A stretch of 64,000 nt of DNA from Watersipora subatra. Its lineage: Eukaryota > Bryozoa > Gymnolaemata > Cheilostomatida > Watersiporidae. The stretch lies in assembly GCF_963576615.1 (NCBI RefSeq), contig NW_027045310.1:327001-391000 (forward strand). The letters run 5' to 3'. Positions within the stretch are counted from its first letter, which is position 1; each line of letters opens with the position of its first letter. The position numbers and the translations under genes were made by a program. Under the pieces are notes generated by a model. That model did not search any database and had not been told where the DNA came from. It saw only the letters and a list, made by a program, of their open reading frames with translations. Positions 44,761 through 56,930 of this stretch are shown one piece after another.

Positions 44761-46232
44761 TAACACAGATATAAATATAGTAGTGATGTCTCTCTGTGTA
44801 GGATTAAGTAAGACATAAATAAATATAGTGGTGATATCTCTTTGTGTAGGATTAACTAGCACATATAAATATAGTGGTGATATATCTGTGTAGGATTAAC
44901 TAGCACATATAAATATAGTGGTGATATCTCTGTGTAGGATTGACTAACACATATAAATATAGTGGTGATATCTCTCTGTGTAGGATTAACTAGCACATAT
45001 AAATATAGTGGTGATATCTCTCTGTGTAGGATTAACTAATACATATAAATATAGTGGTGATATCTCTGTGTAGGATTAACTAGCACATATAAATATAGTG
45101 GTGATATCTCTCTGTGTAGGATTAACTAACACATATAAATATAGTGGTGATATCTCTCTGTGTAAGATTAACTAACACATATAAATATAGTGGTGATATC
45201 TGTGTGTAGGATTAACTAACACAGATATAAATATAGTGGTGATATCTCTGTGTGTAGGATTTACTAGCACATATATAAATATAGTGGTGATGTCTCTCTG
45301 TGTAGGATTAACTAACACATATAAATATAGTGGTGATATCTCTGTGTAGGATTAACTAGCACATAAAAATATAGTGGTGATATCTCTCTGTGTAGGATTA
45401 ACTAACACATATAAATATAGTGGTGATATCTCTGTGTAGGATTAACTAGCACATATAAATATAGTGGTGATATCTCTCTGTGTAGGATTAACTAGCACAT
45501 ATATAAATATAGTGGTGATATCTCTGTGTAGGATTAACTAGCACATAAAAATATAGTGGTGATATCTCTGTGTAGGATTAACTAACACATAGAAATATAG
45601 TAGTGATATCTGTGTGTAGGATTAACTAACACAGATATAAATATAGTGGTGATATCTCTGTGTGTAGGATTTACTAGCACATATATAAATATAGTGGTGA
45701 TGTCTCTCTGTGTAGGATTAACTAACACATATAAATATAGTGGTGATATCTCTGTGTAGGATTAACTAGCACATAAAAATATAGTGGTGATATCTCTCTG
45801 TGTAGGATTAACTAACACATATAAATATAGTGGTGATATCTCTGTGTAGGATTAACTAGCACATATAAATATAGTGGTGATATCTCTCTGTGTAGGATTA
45901 ACTAACACATATAAATATAGTGGTGATATCTCTGTGTAGGATTAACTAACACATATAAATATAGTGGTGATATCTCTGTGTAGGATTAACTAGCACATAT
46001 AAATATAGTGGTGATATCTCTCTGTGTAAGATTAACTAACACATATAAATATAGTGGTGATATCTGTGTGTAGGATTAACTAACACAGATATAAATATAG
46101 TGGTGATATCTCTGTGTGTAGGATTAACTAACACATATAAATATAGTGGTGATATCTCTTTGTGTAGGATTAACTAACACAGGTATAAATATAGCGGTGA
46201 TTTCTCTCTTTGTAGGATTAACTAACACAGCT
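44761..46232. repeat. 37-41-bp minisatellite, inverted copy 1
   Basis: Reverse complement of the 5545-6876 family, about 38 units. Confidence 0.95.
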
Positions 46233-46255
46233 TTTGTATCGGTCAGCAAGCCTAC

Positions 46256-46455
46256 CTTTATCTTCTTCATCTCATTCAGTTCAGTACTAAAGTCCCTGAT
46301 GCGCCGGTCGTAGACAACTTGGTTCTTCATCATTTTGGCGTGCTCCTTTTTGGCAGCATTTACCTTATTGAGCTCCTGTTGCATGGTATCCAGCCGTTTC
46401 TCAAACTCCATTTTAACTTTGCGCACCTGCTCCTCCGACTGCTGCTTCTTGCTGC
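46256..46455 (-). CDS. KIF21: Inverted cassette, exon b (intact)
   Basis: Full-length exon b; differs from U1 at KVNAAKKEH (U1 KANTAKKEH) and DFSTEL (U1 DLSTEL). Acceptor is TTTTTAG instead of TTTTCAG. It shows that the a/b deletion of U2 is not shared. Confidence 0.55.
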
Positions 46456-46739
46456 CTAAAAACAGAACTCACATAACAGTTTATTTCATTTGTATTTGCT
46501 ATCCTGGTAACTGCTGTCCGGTTACGAATTAGCTGGTTGCAAAGCTAGCTACACGTTAAGATTATCAAACTCATACCAATTACTATCTAAATGACAGATT
46601 ATTACACCAAAGCCATAGCACCGTATGGACTGAACTTTATAACTTGTTAAGAGCTAGCTGATTAACTATTAACAGCTGATCTAACATATACTAGTTATAA
46701 CAGCTGATCTAACATATACTAGCTATAACAGGAGGTTAC

Positions 46740-46934
46740 CTAAGCTGCTTAGGACCTGGTTTCGTTCTCGTTCAACAGCCATTATTTGGTCCTGCAAGTT
46801 GCGCATTTTATCCTCGTAATGCTGACGAATTGTTTGCAGTTGTCGCTGGCTCCTTTCGAGTTCTTCAATCATTCTTTGTTTAAGTGAAATCTCTCCTGAC
46901 AGCTCTGCCAGGTCTTCTTGAAGATGGTCAGACT
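46740..46934 (-). CDS. KIF21: Inverted cassette, exon a (intact)
   Basis: Full 195-base exon a with acceptor TTGTAG and donor TTAG/GTAACC. Same phase problem as elsewhere: the upstream exon h (48552) cannot be joined to it in frame. Confidence 0.55.
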
Positions 46935-47023
46935 CTACAAGAATTAGAAATGATAAAAACCAGCTGATTATATCAAGTCCTGATGAGCATATGAAGGTTT
47001 TAGCAATGCTTTCGACCAGTATT

Positions 47024-47425
47024 CATATGGGTAGAATAGCACCAGTGTATATACGTATATGGGTAGAATAGTTACCAGTGTATATACGTATATGGGTAGA
47101 ATAGTACCGGTATCTATACGTATATGGGTAGAATTGTACCGGTATCTATATGGGTGCTATTCTACCTAGTATAGATACTGGGTAGAATAGTATCTATATG
47201 GGTAATCTTGGCCTTGACCTTTAAACGGTTGCATCAACCAAGGGTGATCAACTGATCAAGGCGGCAAAAGAAATTAACTGAAAGCAGCTGTCATATATGT
47301 TATAGCAGTTGTTATATATGTTATAGCAGTTGTTATATATGTTATAGCAGTTGTTATATATGTTATAGCAGCTGTTATATATGTTATAGTAGCTGTTATA
47401 TATGATATAGCAGCTGTTATATATG
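47024..47425. repeat. 30-bp and 21-bp minisatellites, inverted
   Basis: Reverse complement of the arrays upstream of exon a. Confidence 0.85.
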
Positions 47426-47429
47426 TCAA

Positions 47430-48551
47430 AATATGATGCTAGTAAGCGATCAATGAAAGTAATCTAGACTTGCACACTACGCTTACTGCTTCTAGCGAGC
47501 TGCTCTTCCTTGTGTTAGTCTAGCAAAACATTATCGAATTAATTGTTACATGATATACCTTACCCGCCTTAGCTTATTATGGCATAGACTTATTATGGCA
47601 ATAACTCACTTAACAAGTTGTATACCATTACTGTTAACAAACTGTAGATTTCACCTTAGTTGGTGGTCTTTAATACTTCTGAAAAACTCAGATTTTGCCC
47701 CAAAGTGAACAATAGTCCAGAGACACCTCATTTAATACTCTAACATAGAATTCAATTCTTTTTTAAAAATTACAGATAAATAATTTATAGATAGGCTAAC
47801 TTTCAATATTATTTGCGTTCAACAAAGTTTACATAAGTTGGTAAAGCACAATGTTCAAATACTATTTGACGAAGAAAAATGTAACTAGCAGTTGTGACAG
47901 AGCTAAAACATAAGTTATTCATGTAAAATGTATCAAATAGTTTGTAGCTCTGAAAGTTTCAAGTTAATTACAAAAGATACATGAACGCTACGTTTTTTGC
48001 GGCGTTAAGAAGAAAAGCAACAAATGACAGCCACTGACTTACATTTAAAAAATGTGTCAAAATGTAAGAGTTGAGTCTGTTGTGGCTAGACACACAAAAT
48101 AACACGTCACATTGACAAATAAATGGACGAGTGCGAATTAGCCTTTACCAGGCGAAGGCCATGACATTCTTGTTAGATTTTTTATTATCATTAGTTGTTA
48201 TTATTAGCGTTTTTAAGGAAATTTTGTTGTGTAAATTTTACTGTTGGTTTTGAGAGAGAATAAATTGATTGGTTAAAAAAGGTCAGACTTTACAGAATCC
48301 AGCTAGTTTTTTTCTGCCTTAACAAAACAACAACTTAAAAGCATTCTATATAAAACATGTAATATAATTATTAGGTTAACAAAACTGTGTTTTGCCAAAT
48401 AAACAACGACAATGATTCAAATTGTCTTTGTAATTTATTCAAATATCCATTCGCATCTTACTGACACTTAACAATGATTGAACAATGCGTGCAGAGTTAT
48501 TGAAATTAATAATAAATGCCTGTTCAATAAATCAATAAAGGTCAGTATTAC
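47430..48551. other. Inverted intron h-a with both transposon sites unoccupied
   Basis: Site A is a single TTAA at 48319-48322. Site B, around 47914-47920, reads GAATAAC on - instead of GATTAAC, so TTAA is lost by one substitution. Confidence 0.8.
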
Positions 48552-48648
48552 CTGAGGTATTGAAGAAACGGAATTGTTATCCATTTCAGTAGGAAGTGTT
48601 TGCACAGAACTATCACCACTAGTGCCACAGCTATACCGTTCTAGATCT
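48552..48648 (-). CDS. KIF21: Inverted cassette, putative exon h
   Basis: 97-base copy of exon h (QTLPT form) with intact acceptor and donor. Confidence 0.4.
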
Positions 48649-48659
48649 CTGCAGGCAGA

Positions 48660-49216
48660 AAAAGTAGGTCAAGGCCGGTCATACGGAGCAAGTTAAGGCC
48701 TGTCATACAGAGTAAGTTAAGGCCTGTCATACAAGGTAAGTTAAGGGCTGTCATACAGAGTAAGTTAAAGCCTGTCATACGGAGCAAGTTAAGGGCTGTC
48801 ATACAGAGTGAGTTAAGGCCTGTCATACAGAGTAAGTTAAGGCCTGTCATACAGAGTAAGTTAAGGCCTGTCATACAGAGTAAGTTAAGGGCTGTCATAC
48901 AGAGTAAGTTAAAGCTTGTAATACGGAGCAAGTTAAGGCCTTTCATACGGAGTAAGTTAAGGCCTGTCATACAGAGTAAGTTAAAGCCTGTCATACGGAG
49001 TAAGTTAAGGCCTGCCATACGGAGCAAGTTAAGGGCTGTCATACAGAGTAAGTTAAAGCCTGTCATACAGAGTAAGTTAAAGCCTGTCATACGGAGTAAG
49101 TTAAGGCCGGTCATACAGAGTGAGTTAAGGCCTGTCATACAGAGTGAGTTAAGGCCTGTCATACAGAGTGAGTTAAGGCCTGTCATACAGAGTGAGTTAA
49201 GGCCTGTCATACAGAG
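48660..49216. repeat. 24-bp minisatellite, inverted
   Basis: About 23 units, reverse complement of the 1-372 family. Confidence 0.95.
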
Positions 49217-49268
49217 AGCTAAAAGCTACTAAAACTGATAGTAGCTATTTACTATAAATACTATTTAC

Positions 49269-49305
49269 TGTGTATGTGAACTTGTAGCTGTCATAGATAG
49301 ATTTG
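49269..49305 (-). CDS. KIF21: Inverted cassette, possible microexon x
   Basis: Same 37 bases as 11960-11996; existence inferred from reading phase only. Confidence 0.25.
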
Positions 49306-49474
49306 CTGGAGCTCACCCTATAAAATTTTACTTGCATTCACAAACATGAATTAATGCAATGTCCGTAGTCATGTATTTTAATAATCATTTTATTGCACTA
49401 ATGCTTTAAAAAAATTTCGAAAAAGATTAAATGTCCAGTAAACTGATGCAAATAGAAACAATCACATTAACCTT

Positions 49475-49710
49475 AACACAAGAGAAGATCTTAACACAAG
49501 AGAAGGTACCACAGCTTATAACTACAGGTAGATCTTAACACAAGAGAAGGTGAACCACAGCTTATAACTACAGGTAGATTTTAACACAAGAGAAGGTAAC
49601 ACAGCTTATAACTACAGGTAGATCTTAACACAAGAGAAGGTACCACAGCTTATAACTACAGGTAGACCTTAACACAAGAGAAGGTAACACAGCTTATAAC
49701 TACAACCATC
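49475..49710. repeat. 44-bp minisatellite, inverted
   Basis: About five units, reverse complement of the 11566-11790 family. Confidence 0.9.
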
Positions 49711-49793
49711 TGCAAGACATTTCACATTCTCTTTGATAATCCTTAACACTATGGTAGTAAACGTAGAGTGTTTAGAATATTTGGCCGGCTTAC

Positions 49794-50031
49794 ATTCTTG
49801 TTGCGACTGTATAGTTATCCCGGAATCCTGCAAAACCTGGTCTAAAAGCTGATCCCGTAACCTGGAATCCATCTGCATTTTATCGTAGCGAGCAGTCAAC
49901 TCCTTGAATTGAGATTCTTTCTGAGTACAAGCAAAGCCCTGAGTGAGAGCGAGTGAGAGAAGGTGCTCCAACAGATACTTGCTTTCATCAACAGAGGAGA
50001 CATCCAAAGCTTTTGTCAAACTAGTCTCATC
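49794..50031 (-). CDS. KIF21: Inverted cassette, exon g
   Basis: Open 238-base copy identical in protein to U1; the downstream read-through has the U1-type Thr (KHSTF). Confidence 0.5.
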
Positions 50032-50807
50032 CTAACAAGTAAGGTAGTATGTGTAATGAGCACATTTTGTAATATGGTTCAGAGACATCATTACAAGCAA
50101 TATAACAACCAGTTCTTCGAGTTGCGTTGTGATTGCAAAAGCAATGACCAAATTTGATGCTCAAACCAAAGAGCTATCGCAATATGTAAATGTAACTTGT
50201 TTTGTCGTAATATAAACTGATAAAAACTAATGAAAAAGGACTCAAGAAAAAAACAGCAGGGGTTCATTCTATAAGAATATATAACATGTTAACTGTTTCT
50301 TGAATCTATGAGAAGAATTTGAGCCATAATAAAATTATTGATATAGGAATAAAAGTGTCATTTCTTCTAGTGAATAACGACAGGTTAAAAGATTATCTTG
50401 GCTTATAATAATATTTTATATGAGAGACAAGATAGATATGAAAGGGCATGCAAGTCGTACGATGAGGTTTAGAGGTTGTTAGAGGGGTAGCGTTTTAAAC
50501 ATAACATGAACTGCTTCTAGTGAATTATTGAGAAAATGTTTCCAGTCGATAGGAGATGAACTCATTGTGGATGTCAAATAAAGGTGAAAGATTATAGATT
50601 CTGAATTAACAAAATCAAATGTTGCTGCATGACTGTAGAAGATAACTTTACTGATTTACATGCGCTTACGTAAATTCGAGTATAGCCATCTATGGGAACG
50701 GGCCGTTAAATGGGAATTGTTAGCTAAGCCCGCTGTAACATTAAAAAGGATAAATAAAGCAATGAATAATTACTAAACATACAACACACTGATGAAATAT
50801 ATTAGGT
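50032..50807. other. Inverted intron f-g, single-copy part
   Basis: Equivalent to 10463-11233; nothing recognised. Confidence 0.6.
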
Positions 50808-51208
50808 AAATGCTTAGACAGGAAGCAATGCGAGAATACTAAATGCTTAGACAGGAAGCAATGTGAGATTAGTAAATGCTTAGACAGGAAGCAATGCGAG
50901 GTTAGTAAATGCTTAGACAGGAAGCAATGCGAGATTACTAAATGCTTAGACAGGAAGCAATGCGAGGTTAGTAAATGCTTAGACAGGAAGCAATGTGAGA
51001 TTAGTAAATGCTTAGACAGGAAGCAATGCGAGGTTAGTAAATGCTTAGACAGGAAGCAATGCGAGGTTAGTAAATGCTTAGACAAGAAGTAATGCGAGGT
51101 TAGTAAATGCTTAGACAGGAAGCAATGCGAGGTTAGTAAATGCTTAGACAGGAAGCAATGCGAGGTTAGTAAATGCTTAGACAGGAAACAATGCAAAGTT
51201 AGTAAATG
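50808..51208. repeat. 33-bp minisatellite, inverted
   Basis: About 12 units of the GCATTGCTTCCTGTCTAAGC family. Confidence 0.95.
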
Positions 51209-51264
51209 CTAGCAGTAGCCACTACAAGCCTAAGCAGACGCATAGCAAAAGCAAATGAACAAAC

Positions 51265-51384
51265 CTTCGCCTCCTCTTCCATCTGCATGATATTGTTTTG
51301 GCACTCAGACACGTTACTCTGAATGTATGTCATATTGGTGCTCATCGTCTCCAGCTGATCTTCTAGGTTCATGGCGACAGTCGT
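51265..51384 (-). CDS. KIF21: Inverted cassette, exon f
   Basis: Open 120-base copy in the U1 form (MNLEDQ), splice sites intact. It is the only f in the inverted block; the second one is cut at 41978. Confidence 0.5.
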
Positions 51385-51425
51385 CTGCAAATGAATAGGA
51401 GTTACACAACGACTACCTTGAGCGT

Positions 51426-51775
51426 GGTTCTCATATATGCCGCAAAGCACCGGCAACAGCACCGCAGGCTATGGCGGTGAAATGTGAGCCTACACGCCGG
51501 GTACCGCCGAGTACCACCGGTAGTTGCCGGCAGTTAACACAAGAGTTTAGCGCTGTTCAAATTTCGCAAATAGCCGCAAGCAAAACCTTCCTGAAATGCA
51601 CTGTACAGGTAAAGGTCACCATTATCAAAATGGCGTGGCGAGCGAACATTTTATGTGAAGCTGCGATTATGTTTAGCAATGCAGCTTTAGATGTGAACAG
51701 AAGCTGCCGATCCTAACGTAGCAAGCGTTTTGCTGCGCAAGTTACCGCCGGAGTCTCGCAATCGATATGGAAACC
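51426..51775. mobile_element. 350-bp MITE-like element, second inverted copy
   Basis: Reverse-complement copy of 9259-9608, exactly 350 bases. Confidence 0.6.
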
Positions 51776-52340
51776 AGACTTTAGCAGCTATGAAGATGAG
51801 TTGAACATATCATCAACAAAATTTCAGCGCAATATAGTGTAACCGTGACATTACTGATTACTCTATGCAATGTAATGATTATGCCAGCAATTATCAAATA
51901 AGAGTCTGTAGAGAGTTTTCTGTTCAACAGAACAGAAAACATTAGAGAAACACAAGGAATAAGGCATTGGCTATTTACGCTGGCAAAATTATTATTTGCA
52001 AAGACACCACACACCCCTGATGGCTGTGTAGTAATAGAAGAAACTGATGTATTTGTGATTGGTTAAAAGTGTTGATCCCTGATTAACATAATCATGACAC
52101 CAATTTGTTCATTTTCACAGTAAACCGATTTTTTTTGAAAGTTGCTTTGAACTAGTGACAGCGATGACCAACAAGCATTTATATATGAAAAAGGCTGTTA
52201 CTTGCTGTAAAAGATATGTGATGAACACTGGTGTAAATTGGAACTGCTTGCATAAAATTTCAGGATATGTTAGATTAAATATTTTAAAGACCTAAGTTTT
52301 ACTTGCAGTTTGATACAATTCATCAGCCTGAGTTCAAGTT

Positions 52341-52451
52341 GTAGTTGGACGATTTTAGATTATAAGTTGATGGATCTTTTTTTTAAGAAAACACAAGTGT
52401 AAATAGCTGTACAAACATTAGTGCAATGATAAACTATGGTTTACCCATATC

Positions 52452-52503
<52 letters not shown>

Positions 52504-52625
52504 GATATAGTTGTAGTTGGACGATTTTAGATTATAAGTTGATGGATCTTTTTTTTAAGAAAACACAAGTGTAAATAGCTGTACAAACATTAGTGCAATG
52601 ATAAACTATGGTTTACCCATATCTA

Positions 52626-52700
<75 letters not shown>
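52341..52700. repeat. 172-bp tandem duplication with two (TA)n tracts
   Basis: A segment starting GTAGTTGGACGATTTTAGAT occurs at 52341 and again at 52513, each ending in a (TA)n tract (52454-52501 and about 52627-52700). The other three cassettes have a single copy. The TA tract probably mediated the duplication. Confidence 0.92.
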
Positions 52701-52703
<3 letters not shown>

Positions 52704-52909
52704 TTAATACAATCATGTTCCAATAAGGGTAATGACAACATCCAATAGATGTTTTGATCTTTACTTGACCTAGGTTGATACTTGTAAAACATAACTAGTT
52801 ATTCAGTAGTCTCGATCTGTGTAGTCGCAGCAGATGTTTATGCCATATGTCAGCTAAGAAATTTGCCCATTTTTAGAGCCTAAGAGTAATGACTATACAT
52901 GTGTCCGAC

Positions 52910-53086
52910 CTCATTTCTCCTAATGGCAGTGTCCAGCCTTTTACTGTACGCATCTATCTTCTTGCTGAGCTGTTCTCGCTTGTTAATGTGAAGATCCATC
53001 TCAGCTTCCATGTTGGCAATTGTCTGTTTCCGCACAACAACGGATGTAATGTACCGCTCAAGCTTGTCCCACTTGCTTTTCGCCAC
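52910..53086 (-). CDS. KIF21: Inverted cassette, exon e (Trp codon intact)
   Basis: Open 177-base copy with TGG at codon 6. It has the YITS and GGTAC variants of U2 but not its stop. Confidence 0.5.
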
Positions 53087-53306
53087 CTGAGTTAGAGTAA
53101 TCGAGTAAAACGTAGTGTCCATTAGCACAGAGGACAAGACAACATAATATGTGTATATATAAGAAACATGCCATACACAAAAAAAATACTCTTCCAATTT
53201 AAGTGGCAGATTATTTTATATTACTTTAGGTTTAGCTGTAATCAGTAGAAAAAGTCACTAGTAAGTTGAGATTATAACAACAGGCTGTGAGAAACTTTGA
53301 TATAAG

Positions 53307-53426
53307 AGGTGACATGAGATAACATGAGGTGCCATGAGATAACATGAGGTGACATGAGATAACATGAGGTGCCGTGAGATAACATGAGGTGACATGAGGT
53401 GACATGAGATAACATGAGATAACATG
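53307..53426. repeat. 10-bp minisatellite, second inverted copy
   Basis: Reverse complement of the 7827-7950 array with a slightly different unit order. Confidence 0.85.
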
Positions 53427-53691
53427 TGCTAGACGTATCAACAAAAGGCAAATAGTAAATCGCCGTCTGAGCAACAAGCAGTTATCTACTCTGCAATTGC
53501 TCATTTAACATTGTCTAGTTTTATCTCAGCTATAAGTTACGACCCAGTTAGTGCTATGGCCCAGCTATAAGTTGTTCTTCAGTAACTAACATTCGCTACC
53601 AGAATACTGTCCAGAAATGAAAATCATTCTGAAGCAAATTTGGCAGATTGATTGGGACAAAGAGGTTAAAAAAGACGATGCAAACAGTTAC

Positions 53692-53862
53692 CTTGGGAGA
53701 GAAGAGAAGAGCTGCTGACTTGTGCCTAGAAGCAGAAGATGATGAAGTCTTGCCAGATGAATTTTCATGGGAGAGGTTTGCCCTATTTTTGGCCATCACC
53801 CTGGAAGAGGCGGACGAGTCTCTTTGTCTTTTCCTCAACTGACTGACCTCTTCGTGCTTGCG
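53692..53862 (-). CDS. KIF21: Inverted cassette, exon d
   Basis: Open copy, RQRDSS as in U1, splice sites intact. Confidence 0.5.
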
Positions 53863-54079
53863 CTGGCAACACAATACGCTGACTTATGCAAAGGCTAGGA
53901 TAAAATAAAAATGATTTATATGTCAAGGATACATGAAATGTCGATGGCTATCCCAAGCCACCTACTTTTTACGACAGAATTAATTAAAACATCAGTAGAC
54001 TGTTATATTCGTCCTGTAATTAATGAAGGCACTCTTTGAAAACTTAGAGACCAACATTTGAGTGTTGTTAAAGACCAAC

Positions 54080-54241
54080 CTTGAGTATGGCATCTTTCTG
54101 TCTGTTTTGCAACTCCAACATGCGCACCTGATTGTCTCGTTGCCGCTTCTCTTTTCTCAGCTGTAGCAGCTCCTTATTCTTTCGTTGGTCACTAATCTTA
54201 TTCTTCTCTGATTCCGTCTTCATTTGTGCCATCAGTCGCAC
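54080..54241 (-). CDS. KIF21: Inverted cassette, exon c (first exon of the inverted block)
   Basis: Open 162-base copy; LRKEKRQRDNQ where other copies have LKKEKR. No a or b exon precedes it: the minisatellite upstream runs directly into satellite DNA. Confidence 0.5.
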
Positions 54242-54380
54242 CTGCAATAGCATCACCATAGTTGTCGAGATCTCCAAAACCAAGATCATGTGGTGGTGCA
54301 ATAGTCAACACAACACATTACGAAGATCCCAAAAAACTCATACGCCAAACAATTATTTCCCATTTAAACTTTTCCCTGAC

Positions 54381-55919
54381 TAACACAGATATAAATATAG
54401 TAGTGATGTCTCTCTGTGTAGGATTAAGTAAGACATAAATAAATATAGTGGTGATATCTCTTTGTGTAGGATTAACTAGCACATATAAATATAGTGGTGA
54501 TATCTCTGTGTAGGATTAACTAGCACATATAAATATAGTGGTGATATCTCTGTGTAGGATTGACTAACACATATAAATATAGTGGTGATATCTCTCTGTG
54601 TAGGATTAACTAATACATATAAATATAATGGTGATATCTCTGTGTAGGATTAACTAGCACATATAAATATAGTGGTGATATCTCTCTGTGTAGGATTAAC
54701 TAACACATATAAATATAGTGGTGATATCTCTGTATAGGATTACCTAGCACATATAAATATAGTGGTGATGTCTCTCTGTGTAGGATTAACTAGCACATAT
54801 AAATATAGTGGTGATATCTCTCTGTGTAGGATTAACTAACACATATAAATATAATGGTGATATCTCTGTGTAGGATTAACTAACACAGGTATAAATATAG
54901 CGGTGATTTCTCTCTTTGTAGGATTAACTAACACATATAAATATAGTGGTGATATCTCTGTGTAGGATTAACTAGCACATATAAATATAGTGGTGATATC
55001 TCTCTGTGTAGGATTAACTAGCACATATAAATATAGTGGTGATATCTCTGTGTAGGATTAACTAACACATATAAATATAGTAGTGATATCTGTGTGTAGG
55101 ATTAACTAACACAGATATAAATATAGTGGTGATATCTCTGTGTGTAGGATTTACTAGCACATATATAAATATAGTGGTGATGTCTCTCTGTGTAGGATTA
55201 ACTAACACATATAAATATAGTGGTGATATCTCTGTGTAGGATTAACTAGCACATAAAAATATAGTGGTGATATCTCTCTGTGTAGGATTAACTAACACAT
55301 ATAAATATAGTGGTGATATCGCTGTGTAGGATTAACTAGCACATATAAATATAGTGGTGATATCTCTCTGTGTAGGATTAACTAACACATATAAATATAG
55401 TGGTGATATCTCTGTGTAGGATTAACTAACACATATAAATATAGTGGTGATATCTCTGTGTAGGATTAACTAGCACATATAAATATAGTGGTGATATCTC
55501 TCTGTGTAGGATTAACTAACACATATAAATATAGTGGTGATATCTCTGTGTAGGATTAACTAATACATATAAATATAGTGGTGATGTCTCTCTGTGTAGG
55601 ATTAACTAACACATATAAATATAGTGGTGATATCTCTGTGTAGGATTAACTAACACATATAAATATAGTGGTGATATCTCTGTGTAGGATTAACTAGCAC
55701 ATATAAATATAGTGGTGATATCTCTGTGTGTAGGATTAACTAACACATATAAATATAGTGGTGATATCTGTGTGTAGGATTAACTAACACAGATATAAAT
55801 ATAGTGGTGATATCTCTGTGTGTAGGATTAACTAACACATATAAATATAGTGGTGATATCTCTCTGTGTAGGATTAACTAACACAGGTATAAATATAGCG
55901 GTGATTTCTCTCTTTGTAG
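54381..55919. repeat. 37-41-bp minisatellite, inverted copy 2
   Basis: Reverse complement of the 5545-6876 family, about 40 units, cut at 55919-55921 in the unit that would adjoin exon b. Confidence 0.95.
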
Positions 55920-55921
55920 GA

Positions 55922-56930
55922 CAGACACACATCCAAAATCATGCTAACAACTGCGAAGACACATACACATAGCACGAGGACAGGTGCGCAGACTCGCATA
56001 GACACACACATACATGTTCACACATACAAACAAAACGCATACACATCCAGGCGCACACACACACGCATAGAAACACACGGATACACACATGTATACACAC
56101 ATGCACACACACACGCACACATACGTGTATGCAAACACACATTAAATGGTTTTAAATGTATGTTTTACTTTCAGGTATAAAACTTGTTTATAAAATGCAC
56201 TGTAACTTCTTGACAGATTAAAACAGCTTGGCGTGATAGAATAAAGTTCCACACATTAAACCTCGCGATATTGCGCCATTTGAAAAGATGTTTGCAGAAC
56301 ATTGATGGTAATTCTAATAATGGCCACGCAGACACAGAGACGGACAAATACATTCATATACTTGCTCAGAACAGACAACTGCCATAAACGTGCAAAGGCA
56401 TACATACAGACACGGACAGCGACACACACACACACGCGCACACCCAAAATCAGATACACAAACATACAAAGATGTACAGACACAGCTGTGCACAGAAATA
56501 CACAAGCTCACACGCAGAGACACACACAGAAACACACTTGGGCGATTAAACAGACACACACTTGCACACACACATAGTCAGACTCACATACGGTCACGCA
56601 CACACAGTCATGCGCAAACACGCTTGCACACACCAAACTCCCACCAACATGCATGCACAAACAAACACACTTATGTAACAGGATACATGTATGTACCACT
56701 AAATGCATCGGATTTGATTCGTTTATCAATCGCCAAATGTTCTATTGATAGTTCACCGTAGCAGCTTGATAACGGTCCCAAATAGTGACAGTTTGATAGT
56801 TCCAACTGTACCTTCAACCTTCGAGTTGAAAGGCCGTCCTTGAAGATTATGGTAACATCTTGACAAACTTGAAAATCTTGTTGTTATTGAACAAAATTCA
56901 CCTTGGCGTACCTGCAACATTTGGAGCAAA
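55922..56930. repeat. Higher-order unit, near-identical to 60587-61595
   Basis: About 1,010 bases recur 4,665 bases downstream with only a couple of substitutions seen (for example AATAAAG/AATAATG near 56243/60908 and a T/A near 56770/61435), much closer than neighbouring units. Confidence 0.88.

Larger units (their letters stand above)
41978..55921 (-). other. KIF21: Inverted block of KIF21 coiled-coil cassettes
   Basis: About 13.9 kb that, read on the - strand, repeats the + strand array: minisatellite, exons c-d-e-f-g-x-h (54241 down to 48552), then a-b-c-d-e (46934 down to 43290). It stops seven bases into exon f (41978-41984). No motor, i or WD40 exons accompany it, and its upstream end is fused to satellite DNA at about 55921. 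The order equals the U1-to-U2 junction region (about 5600-21122 on +). No promoter or start for an independent gene is visible; probably a non-functional fragment. Confidence 0.88.
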
